Positions 1-8,364 of a stretch of DNA of 64,000 nt are shown here, in pieces (position 1 is the stretch's first letter; every line of letters begins with the position of its first letter). The DNA comes from Acetobacterium woodii DSM 1030 (GTDB taxonomy: Bacteria; Bacillota; Clostridia; Eubacteriales; Eubacteriaceae), in the NCBI RefSeq assembly GCF_000247605.1, contig NC_016894.1:992001-1056000 (forward strand), given 5' to 3'. The notes under the pieces are model-generated. The model did not search any database. It saw nothing but the letters and a program-made list of their open reading frames with translations, and was not told the origin of the DNA. The translations under genes and the position numbers were made by a program.

Positions 1-1233
1 ATGGAAGCTAAAAATTTAAAAATAGAATCAGAAATAGGAACGTTAAAAAAAGTGCTTATTCATCGACCGGGAAAAGAACTGGAACGAATTGTTCCGGATT
101 CGCTCAAAGAATTATTATTTGAAGATATCCCCTGGTTGAAACGGATGCAGGAAGAACATGATGATTTTGCGGACATCCTTAGAAAACGCGGATCGGAAGT
201 TTATTACGTTGAAGAACTATTAAAAGATATCCTCAAAAAAACGTCGGTCCGCGAACAGTTGATTGCCGAAGTTGTTGATAAAAATCCCTCATCCGGCAAT
301 TATATCGATGGTTTTTTAAATGAATATTTGATGTCTCTGGATAGCGATGCTTTAGGAGAAGCCTTGATTGCCGGGGTTTTGCAAAAAGAGTTGGGGCATA
401 TGGAACGGCATCTGGTGCTGACCGATTATCTGAAAGGACCGGAACCTTATGCTTTTTATTTAAATCCATTGCCAAATTTATATTTTATGCGGGACCCGGC
501 GGTGACAATTCACGATGGGATGTCGATTTCATCAATGGCGACGCGTACCAGACAACGGGAAAGTCGCTATATGGCGGCTATTTATGAACATCATCCAATG
601 TTTGCAACGTGTCAGAATAAAACCTTTTACCAGGATACCAACTTTTTTTCGGTTGAAGGCGGTGATGTCTTAATATTAAGTCCCACGGTAGTTGCAGTTG
701 GCTGCAGCGAACGGACGGAGGTTCAAGGCGTCGAAGAACTGGCTAAAAAGCTCTTTAACGCAGATCTCGGTATTACCAAAGTATTGGCGGTAAAAATTCC
801 CAGCAACCGTGCCTTTATGCATTTGGATACCGTCTTTACGATGGTTGATTTTGATAAATTTATTGTTTATCCCGGTATTTTGGAACAGGTTGAAACAGTC
901 ATTATGACCCCTGGCAAAGCAGATTACCTGCACTATGAACGAAAAGATAGTTTGCAAGAAGCACTCAAGTCGGTTTTGGATTTGGCGGCGATTAACCTCA
1001 TTGAAAGTGGTGGTGGCAATCCGGTTGCGGCGGCCAGAGAACAATGGAATGACAGCACCAATACCTTGGCGATTGCGCCGGGTGTGATTATGGCCTATTC
1101 ACGAAATGAGCGATCCAACGAAGTGCTACAGGAAAATGGTATCGAAGTGATTGGAATCGAAGCGTCTGAGCTGGTACGGGGCCGTGGCGGTCCCCGGTGT
1201 ATGACGATGCCTTTGTATCGGGAATCGTTTTAG
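1..1233 (+). CDS. arcA: Arginine deiminase
   Basis: Hydrolyses L-arginine to L-citrulline and ammonia, the first step of the fermentative arginine deiminase pathway in the cytoplasm. The 410-residue length is normal for the family. Family blocks are visible: NLYFMRDP near residue 160, HLDTVFTM near 275, GGGNPVAAAREQW near 337 and the C-terminal GPRCMTMP, whose Cys400 is the expected nucleophile. The ATG is the first base of the window, so its ribosome binding site cannot be seen and a slightly longer protein is not excluded. The ornithine carbamoyltransferase 200 bp downstream supplies the next step. Carbamate kinase and an arginine/ornithine antiporter are not in the window. Confidence 0.93.
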   Translation: MEAKNLKIESEIGTLKKVLIHRPGKELERIVPDSLKELLFEDIPWLKRMQEEHDDFADILRKRGSEVYYVEELLKDILKKTSVREQLIAEVVDKNPSSGNYIDGFLNEYLMSLDSDALGEALIAGVLQKELGHMERHLVLTDYLKGPEPYAFYLNPLPNLYFMRDPAVTIHDGMSISSMATRTRQRESRYMAAIYEHHPMFATCQNKTFYQDTNFFSVEGGDVLILSPTVVAVGCSERTEVQGVEELAKKLFNADLGITKVLAVKIPSNRAFMHLDTVFTMVDFDKFIVYPGILEQVETVIMTPGKADYLHYERKDSLQEALKSVLDLAAINLIESGGGNPVAAAREQWNDSTNTLAIAPGVIMAYSRNERSNEVLQENGIEVIGIEASELVRGRGGPRCMTMPLYRESF

Positions 1234-1331
1234 GTTGATAGTTTTTTCAGGTGCTGGCACCATGAACATGCGTTTTGACATCAATTGACCGGAAATAATC
1301 GACAAAATAAAGGTCATTACAGATTTTAATT

Positions 1332-1359
1332 TTGCAATTACCGATGAATTTAGTATAAT
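1332..1359 (+). promoter_or_regulatory. Predicted sigma-A promoter of the ornithine carbamoyltransferase gene
   Basis: TTGCAA (1332-1337) and TATAAT (1354-1359) are separated by 16 bp, about 78 bp upstream of the argF start. It would let this gene be transcribed independently of arcA. No operator-like dyad was recognised beside it. Confidence 0.5.
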
Positions 1360-1436
1360 AATAAAATAATTACCTTGTGAAAGAGTTTGACTATCGTTAA
1401 AATAAATTTAAAGCAGAGATAAACGGAGGAAGCGTT

Positions 1437-2420
1437 ATGGATTTGAAGGGACGTCATTTATTGACATTAAAGGATTTTACAGCGGAAGAAATACAATATC
1501 TTATCGATTATGCAGCAGAATTAAAAGCCAAAAAAAGCTCAGGTGAAGTAGGGACTCTTTTAAAAGGGCAGAATATTGTGCTGATTTTTGAAAAAACATC
1601 AACGAGAACCCGATGTGCCTTTGAAGTGGCCGCTTTTGATGAAGGCGCAAACGTAACCTTTTTAACAAATAGCCAAATGGGAAAAAAAGAATCCATTGAA
1701 GATACCGCAAAGGTATTAGGACGATTTTATAATGGCATTGAATTTCGTGGATTTAAACAGGAAACTGTTCAGCTTCTGGCCGAGCATTCCGGCGTTCCGG
1801 TGTGGAATGGTTTAACCGATCAATATCATCCCACTCAGGTATTGGCTGACATGCTGACGATCCAGGAAAATTTCGGAAGCTTAAAAGGGCGTCGCTTGGC
1901 TTATGTTGGGGATGCCAGAAATAATATGGGAAATTCGTTGATGATTGGTTGTGCCAAACTGGGAATGCATTTTGTTGCCGTTGCTCCAGAATCGCTTTTT
2001 CCCGAAGCTGATCTGGTGGCCGAAATGAGAGCGTTATGTGAAACAAGTGGCGGTTCGATTACCCTGAGTGCCGATATTCAAACAGCGGTAAAAGGAGCGG
2101 ACGTTATTTATACCGATGTCTGGGTTTCAATGGGCGAAGAAGATCAAATGGCTGATCGGATTAAGTTGTTATCGCCATATCAGGTCAATATGGAGATGAT
2201 TAAAGCTACTGATAACGATGACGTGATTTTTTTGCATTGTTTACCCGCTTTCCACGATTTGGAAACATCGGTGGCGCAGGATGTTAAAGAAAAATTCGGA
2301 TTGGATGAAATGGAAGTCAGCGATGAAGTTTTCAGAAGTAACCATTCCAAAGTATTTGATGAAGCCGAGAACCGAATGCATACGATCAAAGCGGTGATGT
2401 GTGCGTCTCTGGTTGGTTGA
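1437..2420 (+). CDS. argF: Ornithine carbamoyltransferase (probably catabolic)
   Basis: Interconverts citrulline plus phosphate with ornithine plus carbamoyl phosphate. The 327-residue protein has the carbamoyl-phosphate loop STRTR near residue 55, the HPTQ motif near 130, and the ornithine-side HCLP near 264. An upstream GGAGG supports the ATG at 1437. Its position directly after arginine deiminase argues for the catabolic (arcB) role, although sequence alone does not separate catabolic from anabolic enzymes. It ends 90 bp before a phosphohexomutase gene on the same strand with no clear terminator between them. Confidence 0.93.
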   Translation: MDLKGRHLLTLKDFTAEEIQYLIDYAAELKAKKSSGEVGTLLKGQNIVLIFEKTSTRTRCAFEVAAFDEGANVTFLTNSQMGKKESIEDTAKVLGRFYNGIEFRGFKQETVQLLAEHSGVPVWNGLTDQYHPTQVLADMLTIQENFGSLKGRRLAYVGDARNNMGNSLMIGCAKLGMHFVAVAPESLFPEADLVAEMRALCETSGGSITLSADIQTAVKGADVIYTDVWVSMGEEDQMADRIKLLSPYQVNMEMIKATDNDDVIFLHCLPAFHDLETSVAQDVKEKFGLDEMEVSDEVFRSNHSKVFDEAENRMHTIKAVMCASLVG

Positions 2421-2509
2421 TCCGCGAAAAGATCAGTTAAACTAAAAGTGGCAACTGGCGAAAAACGGTACTTAGCTTTGTGTGATTTACAACTGGGAGA
2501 TTAAGAAAA

Positions 2510-3994
2510 GTGGAAATTAAAAACATTAAAAAATTACAAAATGGCTCAGATGTCCGGGGCATCGCGCAGGAAGGAATTGCCGGCGAAACGGTCAATTTCA
2601 CTCAGGATATGGCGATGAAAATAGCTTTCTCATTTGCTACATGGCTGGAAAAAAAGTCGGGGAAAACCGCGTTAACTTTTGCGATTGGCAGAGATAGCCG
2701 GCTTTCTGGGGAAAACCTTGCTCAGGCGGTAGCGCTGGGTCTGGTAAGTAAGGGAAATAAGGTTTATCAATGTGGAATCGCTACGACCCCGGCGATGTTT
2801 ATGACGACATTAGATCCTGTTATCCAGGCTGATGGGGCAGTAATGGTAACGGCTAGTCATCTGCCTTTTAACCGAAATGGGCTTAAATTTTTCACCCGTG
2901 ACGGAGGCTTAGATAAAGCGGATATCACTGAAATTTTGGCATTGGCCGAAACCATCGAAACAGACTTTACACCGGGCGGAAAAACGTTGACGTATGATTT
3001 TCTGCCATCTTATGCTAACCATATTGTTAATATCATCCGTGAGAAAACCGGAAAAAATCAACCGTTAGCCGGAGCCGCGATTGTTGTTGATGCCGGTAAT
3101 GGCGCGGGGGGATTTTTTGTTGAACAGGTTTTAGTTCCGCTAGGGGCGAACACCAAAGGCAGTCTTTATTTAGATCCAGACGGAAGTTTTCCCAATCACG
3201 TGCCTAATCCCGAAGATGCCACAGCCATCGATCATATCAGCAGAGCGGTACTGAATCACCACGCTGATCTGGGGATCATTTTTGATACGGACGTTGACCG
3301 GGCCGCAATCATTGATGAAAAAGGGAATGCCATTAATCGGAATGGATTTATCGCTTTTATTGCCAGCATGGTATTATCGGACTATCCGGGTTCAACCATT
3401 GTGACCGATTCGATCACATCGACCGGGTTAACCGAGTATATTGAAAGTTTAGGTGGGAAACATCATCGTTTTAAACGTGGTTATAAAAATGTCATTAACG
3501 AGGCGATCCAATTAAACAGCCAAGGCATTGAAACCCATCTGGCGATGGAAACCAGCGGACATGGGGCGATCAAAGAAAACTATTTTCTTGATGATGGCGC
3601 TTATTTAGTCACCATGGCATTGATTAAATTTGCCGAACTTCATCAGGTCGGTAAACCCATCAGTTCCTTTTTAAAAGGCCTGAAAGAACCGGCTGAGGCT
3701 AAAGAAATACGCTTTAAAATAGCGGCTGACGATTTTAAGGCCTATGGTGAAAGGGTTTTGGCGGAGTTTAAAACCTTTGCCGCCAATCAACCAGGATGGA
3801 CAATTGTTAATCCCAATTATGAAGGGGTACGGATCAGTTGTGATACGAGCGCCGGAAATGGCTGGTGTTTGTTGCGAATGTCTCTTCACGATCCCATTAT
3901 GCCCTTGAATATCGAATCTGATAGTGTTGGTGGTTGTGAAATCATAGAGACCGTGCTAAAGCAGTTTTTGGCTCAATATCAGGCGTTGGGTTAA
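2510..3994 (+). CDS. Phosphomannomutase/phosphoglucomutase family protein
   Basis: Alpha-D-phosphohexomutase family enzyme that moves phosphate between C1 and C6 of hexose phosphates. It has the phosphoserine loop TASHLPFNRNG near residue 115, the metal-binding DTDVDR near 261, and a C-terminal domain whose phosphate loop is plausibly SDSVGG. The 494-residue length is typical. The start is GTG at 2510, preceded by GGGAG. Which hexose it prefers (mannose, glucose or glucosamine phosphate) cannot be decided from the sequence. The gene ends at a strong terminator. Confidence 0.85.
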   Translation: MEIKNIKKLQNGSDVRGIAQEGIAGETVNFTQDMAMKIAFSFATWLEKKSGKTALTFAIGRDSRLSGENLAQAVALGLVSKGNKVYQCGIATTPAMFMTTLDPVIQADGAVMVTASHLPFNRNGLKFFTRDGGLDKADITEILALAETIETDFTPGGKTLTYDFLPSYANHIVNIIREKTGKNQPLAGAAIVVDAGNGAGGFFVEQVLVPLGANTKGSLYLDPDGSFPNHVPNPEDATAIDHISRAVLNHHADLGIIFDTDVDRAAIIDEKGNAINRNGFIAFIASMVLSDYPGSTIVTDSITSTGLTEYIESLGGKHHRFKRGYKNVINEAIQLNSQGIETHLAMETSGHGAIKENYFLDDGAYLVTMALIKFAELHQVGKPISSFLKGLKEPAEAKEIRFKIAADDFKAYGERVLAEFKTFAANQPGWTIVNPNYEGVRISCDTSAGNGWCLLRMSLHDPIMPLNIESDSVGGCEIIETVLKQFLAQYQALG

Positions 3995-4031
3995 ATGATT
4001 CTGATTCTTAAAAAATTAGTCGACTAAATTA

Positions 4032-4080
4032 AATAAAAGCCAGACGGTTGTGAACTGAACACATCGTCTGGCTTTTATTA
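4032..4080 (+). terminator. Intrinsic terminator after the phosphohexomutase gene
   Basis: Perfect 15-bp arms at 4032-4046 and 4065-4079 with an 18-nt loop. The arms begin and end in A/T runs, so the hairpin could act in both directions. The convergent ECF operon ends at 4192. Confidence 0.8.
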
Positions 4081-4191
4081 TTTAGATAAATGTTTAAGTT
4101 TTAGCGGTTGTAGTTAGCAACAAATAATTTGCCTGGTTTTAGGTTTTGAAAAAAGATATATAGAAAGCGGCGGATTTATTAATAAATACCT

Positions 4192-5697
4192 TTAGACAGC
4201 CTTTTTTTCATGCCCGGAAAAACCATGATCAGGAATAAAAAAGGTTAACATCTGAAGAATTCCGTCATCGTCTAAAGGATAAATTTTTCTGATCGTGCCA
4301 TTATCAAGATGGAGGACATGGGTACAGGCCGCCAAAATCAGTTCCGGGTCATGAGTAATGATAAATTGGGTTTTCCCCAGCTCTGAAAGCTGTTGGATAT
4401 TAGTTGCAACTTGATACATATGGTTTAAGTCCAAACCACTTGTTGGTTCATCAAAAAGAATAAAGGGGCGAAGAGAAGCGATCGCGCAGGCGATAGCCAC
4501 TCGTTGTTTTTGGCCGCCGGAAAGAGCCATCGGGTGTTGGTCTTTTAGCGATGACAGGTCAAGGCTTGCTAAGATCTTTAAAGCGTCAGTTTCATTTTCT
4601 TCGTTCATCGAAAGCAGCAGTTCATCAAGAACACTTTCGGAAAAAAGTTGATGATTGACATCCTGCATGACCATAAAGCAGTTTTTTAGACGATCCCGGG
4701 CATTTAGATTACAGCCGTTAATATTAAGAAGGCCAGCGCATTTTTTTTCGAGACCGCATAAGCACCGGGCGAAGGTCGTTTTGCCGGCGCCATTCTCACC
4801 AATGATGGCGATAACAGCTTTTTTCGGCAGCCGAGCGTGCTCAATTTTCAGGCATGATTGGCAACGGCGATAGGCATAATTAAAATTGTGAATCGTAAAG
4901 GTATCCGTGTCAGCCGGATCAATAGCCTTGGGCAGGGGTGTAGTCGACAATGATTCCAGCTTCAAAAGGCGTAAACCCATTCGTTTCAGTTCGGGTTTAG
5001 ACAAATGTGAAAAGGCAGCACCGGAATAAGTTTTGACAATTCGGCCATTATTCATAAAGAAAACTCGATCGGCTAGTTTATGTAAATAGTGGAGCCGGTG
5101 TTCGGCAATAACGATGGTTTTACCTTGAGATTTCCATAGTGCAATTAGCGACTGGAGTTCACGGGTGGCTTTAGCGTCGAGGTTGGAAGAGGGTTCGTCT
5201 AAAACGATTATTTTAGGCTCTAGCGCAGCGACAGAGCCACAAGCGATTTTTTGTTTTTCACCACCGGACAAAGCAAAAATACTTCGTTCCAATAACGTCT
5301 CAAGACATAAATCATGGGTGATACGGCGGATGCGATGGTTAATATTTTCGGCGGGTAAACCCATATTTTCGCAGCCAAAAGCCAATTCACTCGTGGTATC
5401 GACATTAAAAAACTGACTGCGGGGATTTTGAAAAACAGAGCCAATTAATTCAGCAGTTTCATGGAGCGGGATTTTTGAAATATCCTTTCCGTCCACTAAG
5501 ATTTCGCCCGAAAGGGTGCCATTGTAAAAATGAGGAATGAGGCCGTTAATTAAGCGAATCACGGTTGTTTTGCCGCAGCCGGACTCTCCGCACAGTAAAA
5601 TGACTTCGCCCCGGTTGATGGTCAGGTTAAGATCATGCAGACAACTGACACCGTCATTGTTGTCGTAAGTAAAATTGAGATGGTTTAATTGGATCAT
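4192..5697 (-). CDS. ECF transporter ATPase with two nucleotide-binding domains
   Basis: Energises an energy-coupling-factor importer. Two complete ABC ATPase domains are fused in 501 residues. The first has Walker A GESGCGKTT, signature LSGGEKQK and Walker B VLDEPSSNLD; the second has GENGAGKTT, LSGGQKQR and LFDEPTSGLD. It therefore replaces separate EcfA1 and EcfA2 subunits. The ATG at 5697 is chosen because AAGGAG lies about 7 bp upstream; an in-frame ATG at 5715 overlaps that site. The gene starts 14 bp after the T-component stop codon. The substrate depends on the S component upstream. Confidence 0.88.
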   Translation of the reverse strand: MIQLNHLNFTYDNNDGVSCLHDLNLTINRGEVILLCGESGCGKTTVIRLINGLIPHFYNGTLSGEILVDGKDISKIPLHETAELIGSVFQNPRSQFFNVDTTSELAFGCENMGLPAENINHRIRRITHDLCLETLLERSIFALSGGEKQKIACGSVAALEPKIIVLDEPSSNLDAKATRELQSLIALWKSQGKTIVIAEHRLHYLHKLADRVFFMNNGRIVKTYSGAAFSHLSKPELKRMGLRLLKLESLSTTPLPKAIDPADTDTFTIHNFNYAYRRCQSCLKIEHARLPKKAVIAIIGENGAGKTTFARCLCGLEKKCAGLLNINGCNLNARDRLKNCFMVMQDVNHQLFSESVLDELLLSMNEENETDALKILASLDLSSLKDQHPMALSGGQKQRVAIACAIASLRPFILFDEPTSGLDLNHMYQVATNIQQLSELGKTQFIITHDPELILAACTHVLHLDNGTIRKIYPLDDDGILQMLTFFIPDHGFSGHEKKAV

Positions 5698-5711
5698 AAG
5701 AAGCTCCTTTA

Positions 5712-6431
5712 TCATAAAAAAATCCAGGCCAAAAATAAACTTAGTGTTAAAGCAATCAAAAACCAGTCGATTACGCCTAATCCAACCCGACAAATACTGG
5801 TTCGTTTAACTGGTTTTCCCAGTCCTCGGGTCAAGGCGGCGGCAGACAGTTCTTCGCCAATTTTTATGGTACATATGAGGACTGGAACAATCCGATACTC
5901 TAGCATGGCACCAATATTTTTGCCGTCAAAATGGATGCCTCGTATTCGCATGGCATCAGAAATGGCGGCATTTTCTTCGGCTACGGTAGGAAAAAAACGA
6001 AGCATCACCGAAAAAGGAATAATGATTTGAGGTGGCAGATGCATGCGTTCCATGGCCGCCACGAATTCACTGATCTTAGTGGTGGTGACCACATAATAGC
6101 CCATTACTACGGGCGGAATAAATCGTGATAGCAAACCGGCACCAATGACTAAAACGAGATTTAATAGCCCCTGGGTTTGGTTGACCAGTAAAATTTCAGC
6201 ACCCATGGCCAGAGTAACAAAAATACAATAGAAAATAGCTGGCCGATACAGGTGCTCAGCGATTAGTAGAAACAGTGGCAATAATGCCAAAAGTGGTCGG
6301 ATGACAGCAGCTAAACTGCTGTAACCACCACCAATGAGGACAATATTGATGATCAGAAGCATAAGTATTTTAGTTCGAGGGTCCAGCCAGAAATGACTGC
6401 ACTGCTCATTGGCAAAGGTTGATCGGTCCAT
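5712..6431 (-). CDS. ECF transporter transmembrane (T) component, CbiQ/EcfT family
   Basis: Membrane scaffold that couples the ATPase to the substrate-binding S component. The 239-residue protein is strongly hydrophobic with several predicted helices in the first 110 residues. It carries T-component coupling-helix features such as AMERMHLPPQ and the later AALTRGLG (A-R-G pattern). The ATG at 6431 shares a base with the TGA stop of the S gene (TGATG), so translation is probably coupled; a TTG three bases upstream is the alternative start. Confidence 0.85.
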   Translation of the reverse strand: MDRSTFANEQCSHFWLDPRTKILMLLIINIVLIGGGYSSLAAVIRPLLALLPLFLLIAEHLYRPAIFYCIFVTLAMGAEILLVNQTQGLLNLVLVIGAGLLSRFIPPVVMGYYVVTTTKISEFVAAMERMHLPPQIIIPFSVMLRFFPTVAEENAAISDAMRIRGIHFDGKNIGAMLEYRIVPVLICTIKIGEELSAAALTRGLGKPVKRTSICRVGLGVIDWFLIALTLSLFLAWIFL

Positions 6432-7012
6432 CAAGCAATGCCAGCCCGTTTAAAATGCTTTTTCAGCATCGCTTTGCCCAGATAGGATCCGGCGACAGCT
6501 CCAAGCGCAATAGCGGCAATCATGACAAAGAAAACCCAGGTTGGGGTGATAGCCATCAGCGTGTCGGTGTAGTAATCTCCATAACCGTCACGCATAGTTG
6601 CAAAATAACTGTCCCGCATGAAAAATATCGGAATGAATAGAGCAATTAACCATTCACTAAAAACGACGTAACCGATGCGGATTTTACCCCAATTGGTAAA
6701 ATGACCGGATTTGAGGATCATATCGGCGATTAGGGAGAAAACCACGCCAAAGGGAACACCAATCCAGGGATGGCCGGTGAGCATCATCAACAGACTTAAG
6801 ACCGTGCCCATAATGGTTACCATCCCGAATTTATTGACCTTGGTCAGAAAAAGCATAAAGGGGATCCCGGCAACCATCGGGCAAAGAAAGGGGATCGCCA
6901 ACATTAAAACGGGAATATACCCGACCATACCGGTAGTAAAGAAAACGACAAAATAAATTGCTGTAAAAATACCGACATTGATTAAATCTTTGGCTTGCAG
7001 TTTGTTATTCAT
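6431..7012 (-). CDS. ECF transporter S component, Trep_Strep-like membrane protein
   Basis: Small membrane protein of 193 residues with about five to six hydrophobic segments. It starts as MNNKLQAKDLINVGIFTAIY, typical of S components of the Trep_Strep type, whose ligand is not established. It is the first gene of a three-gene importer operon (S, T, double ATPase). The ATG at 7012 follows a good AGGAGG. It is transcribed away from an AraC-family regulator, and the gene set with two exporter-fold ABC proteins suggests handling of a metallophore or similar small molecule. That role is inference. Confidence 0.8.
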   Translation of the reverse strand: MNNKLQAKDLINVGIFTAIYFVVFFTTGMVGYIPVLMLAIPFLCPMVAGIPFMLFLTKVNKFGMVTIMGTVLSLLMMLTGHPWIGVPFGVVFSLIADMILKSGHFTNWGKIRIGYVVFSEWLIALFIPIFFMRDSYFATMRDGYGDYYTDTLMAITPTWVFFVMIAAIALGAVAGSYLGKAMLKKHFKRAGIA

Positions 7013-7036
7013 AAAAACCTCCTAAACGAATAAATG

Positions 7037-7092
7037 CTTAAGTTAGATTAAACTAACTTAAGTGATCAAATAAACCGCCTACAGGCGGTTTA
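7037..7092 (-). promoter_or_regulatory. Two palindromes in the leader of the ECF operon
   Basis: Inverted repeat 1 has 10-bp arms at 7037-7046 and 7053-7062. Inverted repeat 2 is a near-continuous palindrome at 7071-7092 with GC-rich arms (ACCGCC/GGCGGT). Both lie between the S-component start and the AraC gene. They could be operators or an attenuating leader hairpin; neither carries a convincing U-run. Confidence 0.45.
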
Positions 7093-7230
7093 GCTAAATG
7101 ATTAATTGAGATTTTAGCAATTTCTTTTGATTATTTCAACTCTGTTTTGCTAAAAGGGCTCCAAAAAGACATGAAGATTTTGATTAACATCAATTATTTA
7201 GATCAAAAGCTTGAAATTATAGCGGCTAGA

Positions 7231-7272
7231 AGTTATACTTGTATAACAAAAAGTTATAGTCATATAACAAAA
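7231..7272. promoter_or_regulatory. Two tandem 21-bp dyads upstream of the AraC-family gene
   Basis: Positions 7231-7251 and 7252-7272 are direct repeats with 17 of 21 bases identical. Each contains the inverted repeat GTTATA-N4-TATAAC. The 21-bp period equals two helical turns, as expected for two regulator dimers side by side on one DNA face. The site ends about 22 bp before the AraC-family start codon, so it could control that gene, the divergent ECF operon, or both. Confidence 0.6.
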
Positions 7273-7294
7273 TACGACAAAGCGGAGGGATAAA

Positions 7295-8281
7295 ATGGGT
7301 TTCTTAGCTGAAAACTTAAAACAATGTTGTACGAACATAAAAATTACAAAAATAGATGATTATTGCACCGCTTTTGAGTTTATCGGGGAAAATGGCAGGG
7401 GAACGATGACCAGTTATGAAATTTTTCCTGGTATTGAACTGATCTATAATGATTTTAATATGGGTGACTGTTTTAATAATCGCTATCCTCAAAACCAAAT
7501 TATGGAAATTAATCATTGTAGTCAGGGGCGTTTTGAAACAGAATTCCAGGACGGTTCTTTTGTCTATTTGAAAGAAGGGGATTTTTCAGTTAATATGTTG
7601 GGAAGATCGACCAAAAATTCCTGCTTTCCGCTCGAACGTTATCACGGGATTTCGGTGCTAGTTGATTTGGAAGTAGCAAAAACATTTTCAAATTATCTGA
7701 TCGAGGATATCGCGATCGATCTTTATAAAATACGGGATAGGCTTTGTTATCGGGGTCAATGCTTTATCATGCGGACTACGGCAGCGATTAACCATATTTT
7801 TTCTGAACTTTACACGGTTCCGGAAGAGATTAAACAGAGTTATTTTAAATTAAAAATATTGGAGTTGTTTTTGTTCTTAACCACGGTTGACGTTAGTCAG
7901 AACTATCAGGAACCTCAATATTTCAATCGCGCTCAGGTAGAGTGTGTTAAACAGATTAAACGTTATTTGATTTGTCATCTGGATCAGCAATTTACCTTAA
8001 ATGAGCTTTCACAAAAATTTGATATTTCATTAACAGCCATGAAAACCTGTTTTAAAGGTGTTTATGGGACGACTATTTTTTCTTTTGTTAGGAGCTATCG
8101 TATGCAGATTGCGGCGGAGATGCTGTTAAAAGGAAAAGAAAACATTACAGAAATTGCCGGAAAAGTGGGCTACTGCAATGCTAGTAAATTTGCCGCGGCT
8201 TTTAAAAAGGAATTGACGGTGTCGCCGACTCAGTATAAAAAAAATTGTCTAATTGGAGCAGGAACGATTCGGTTGGAGTAG
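7295..8281 (+). CDS. AraC-family transcriptional regulator
   Basis: DNA-binding regulator of 328 residues. The last 100 residues hold the double helix-turn-helix: LNELSQKFDISLTAMKTCFK followed by ITEIAGKVGYCNASKFAAAF and the SPTQYKK signature. The N-terminal 200 residues are a presumed ligand-sensing domain of the kind found in siderophore-type regulators. The start follows GCGGAGGG. It lies divergently from the ECF importer and just ahead of two ABC exporter-fold genes, so it probably controls both. The ligand is unknown. Confidence 0.88.
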   Translation: MGFLAENLKQCCTNIKITKIDDYCTAFEFIGENGRGTMTSYEIFPGIELIYNDFNMGDCFNNRYPQNQIMEINHCSQGRFETEFQDGSFVYLKEGDFSVNMLGRSTKNSCFPLERYHGISVLVDLEVAKTFSNYLIEDIAIDLYKIRDRLCYRGQCFIMRTTAAINHIFSELYTVPEEIKQSYFKLKILELFLFLTTVDVSQNYQEPQYFNRAQVECVKQIKRYLICHLDQQFTLNELSQKFDISLTAMKTCFKGVYGTTIFSFVRSYRMQIAAEMLLKGKENITEIAGKVGYCNASKFAAAFKKELTVSPTQYKKNCLIGAGTIRLE

Positions 8282-8304
8282 AGAAAGAAAGAGGAAATGC
8301 ATAT

Positions 8305-8343
8305 AATCAGTATTGTTAGTTTATTCTAACAATACTGATTTTT
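8305..8343 (+). terminator. Intrinsic terminator or attenuator after the AraC-family gene
   Basis: Perfect 15-bp arms at 8305-8319 and 8326-8340 with a 6-nt loop, followed by a short T run. It lies only 22 bp before the next gene, so it may set the ratio of regulator to ABC transporter transcripts. Confidence 0.7.
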
Positions 8344-8364
8344 GATTAAAGAAAGGACAAACGT

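Noticed and set aside
676-1044. 122-codon minus-strand frame
   Set aside because: It lies entirely within arginine deiminase and has no domain or ribosome binding site.
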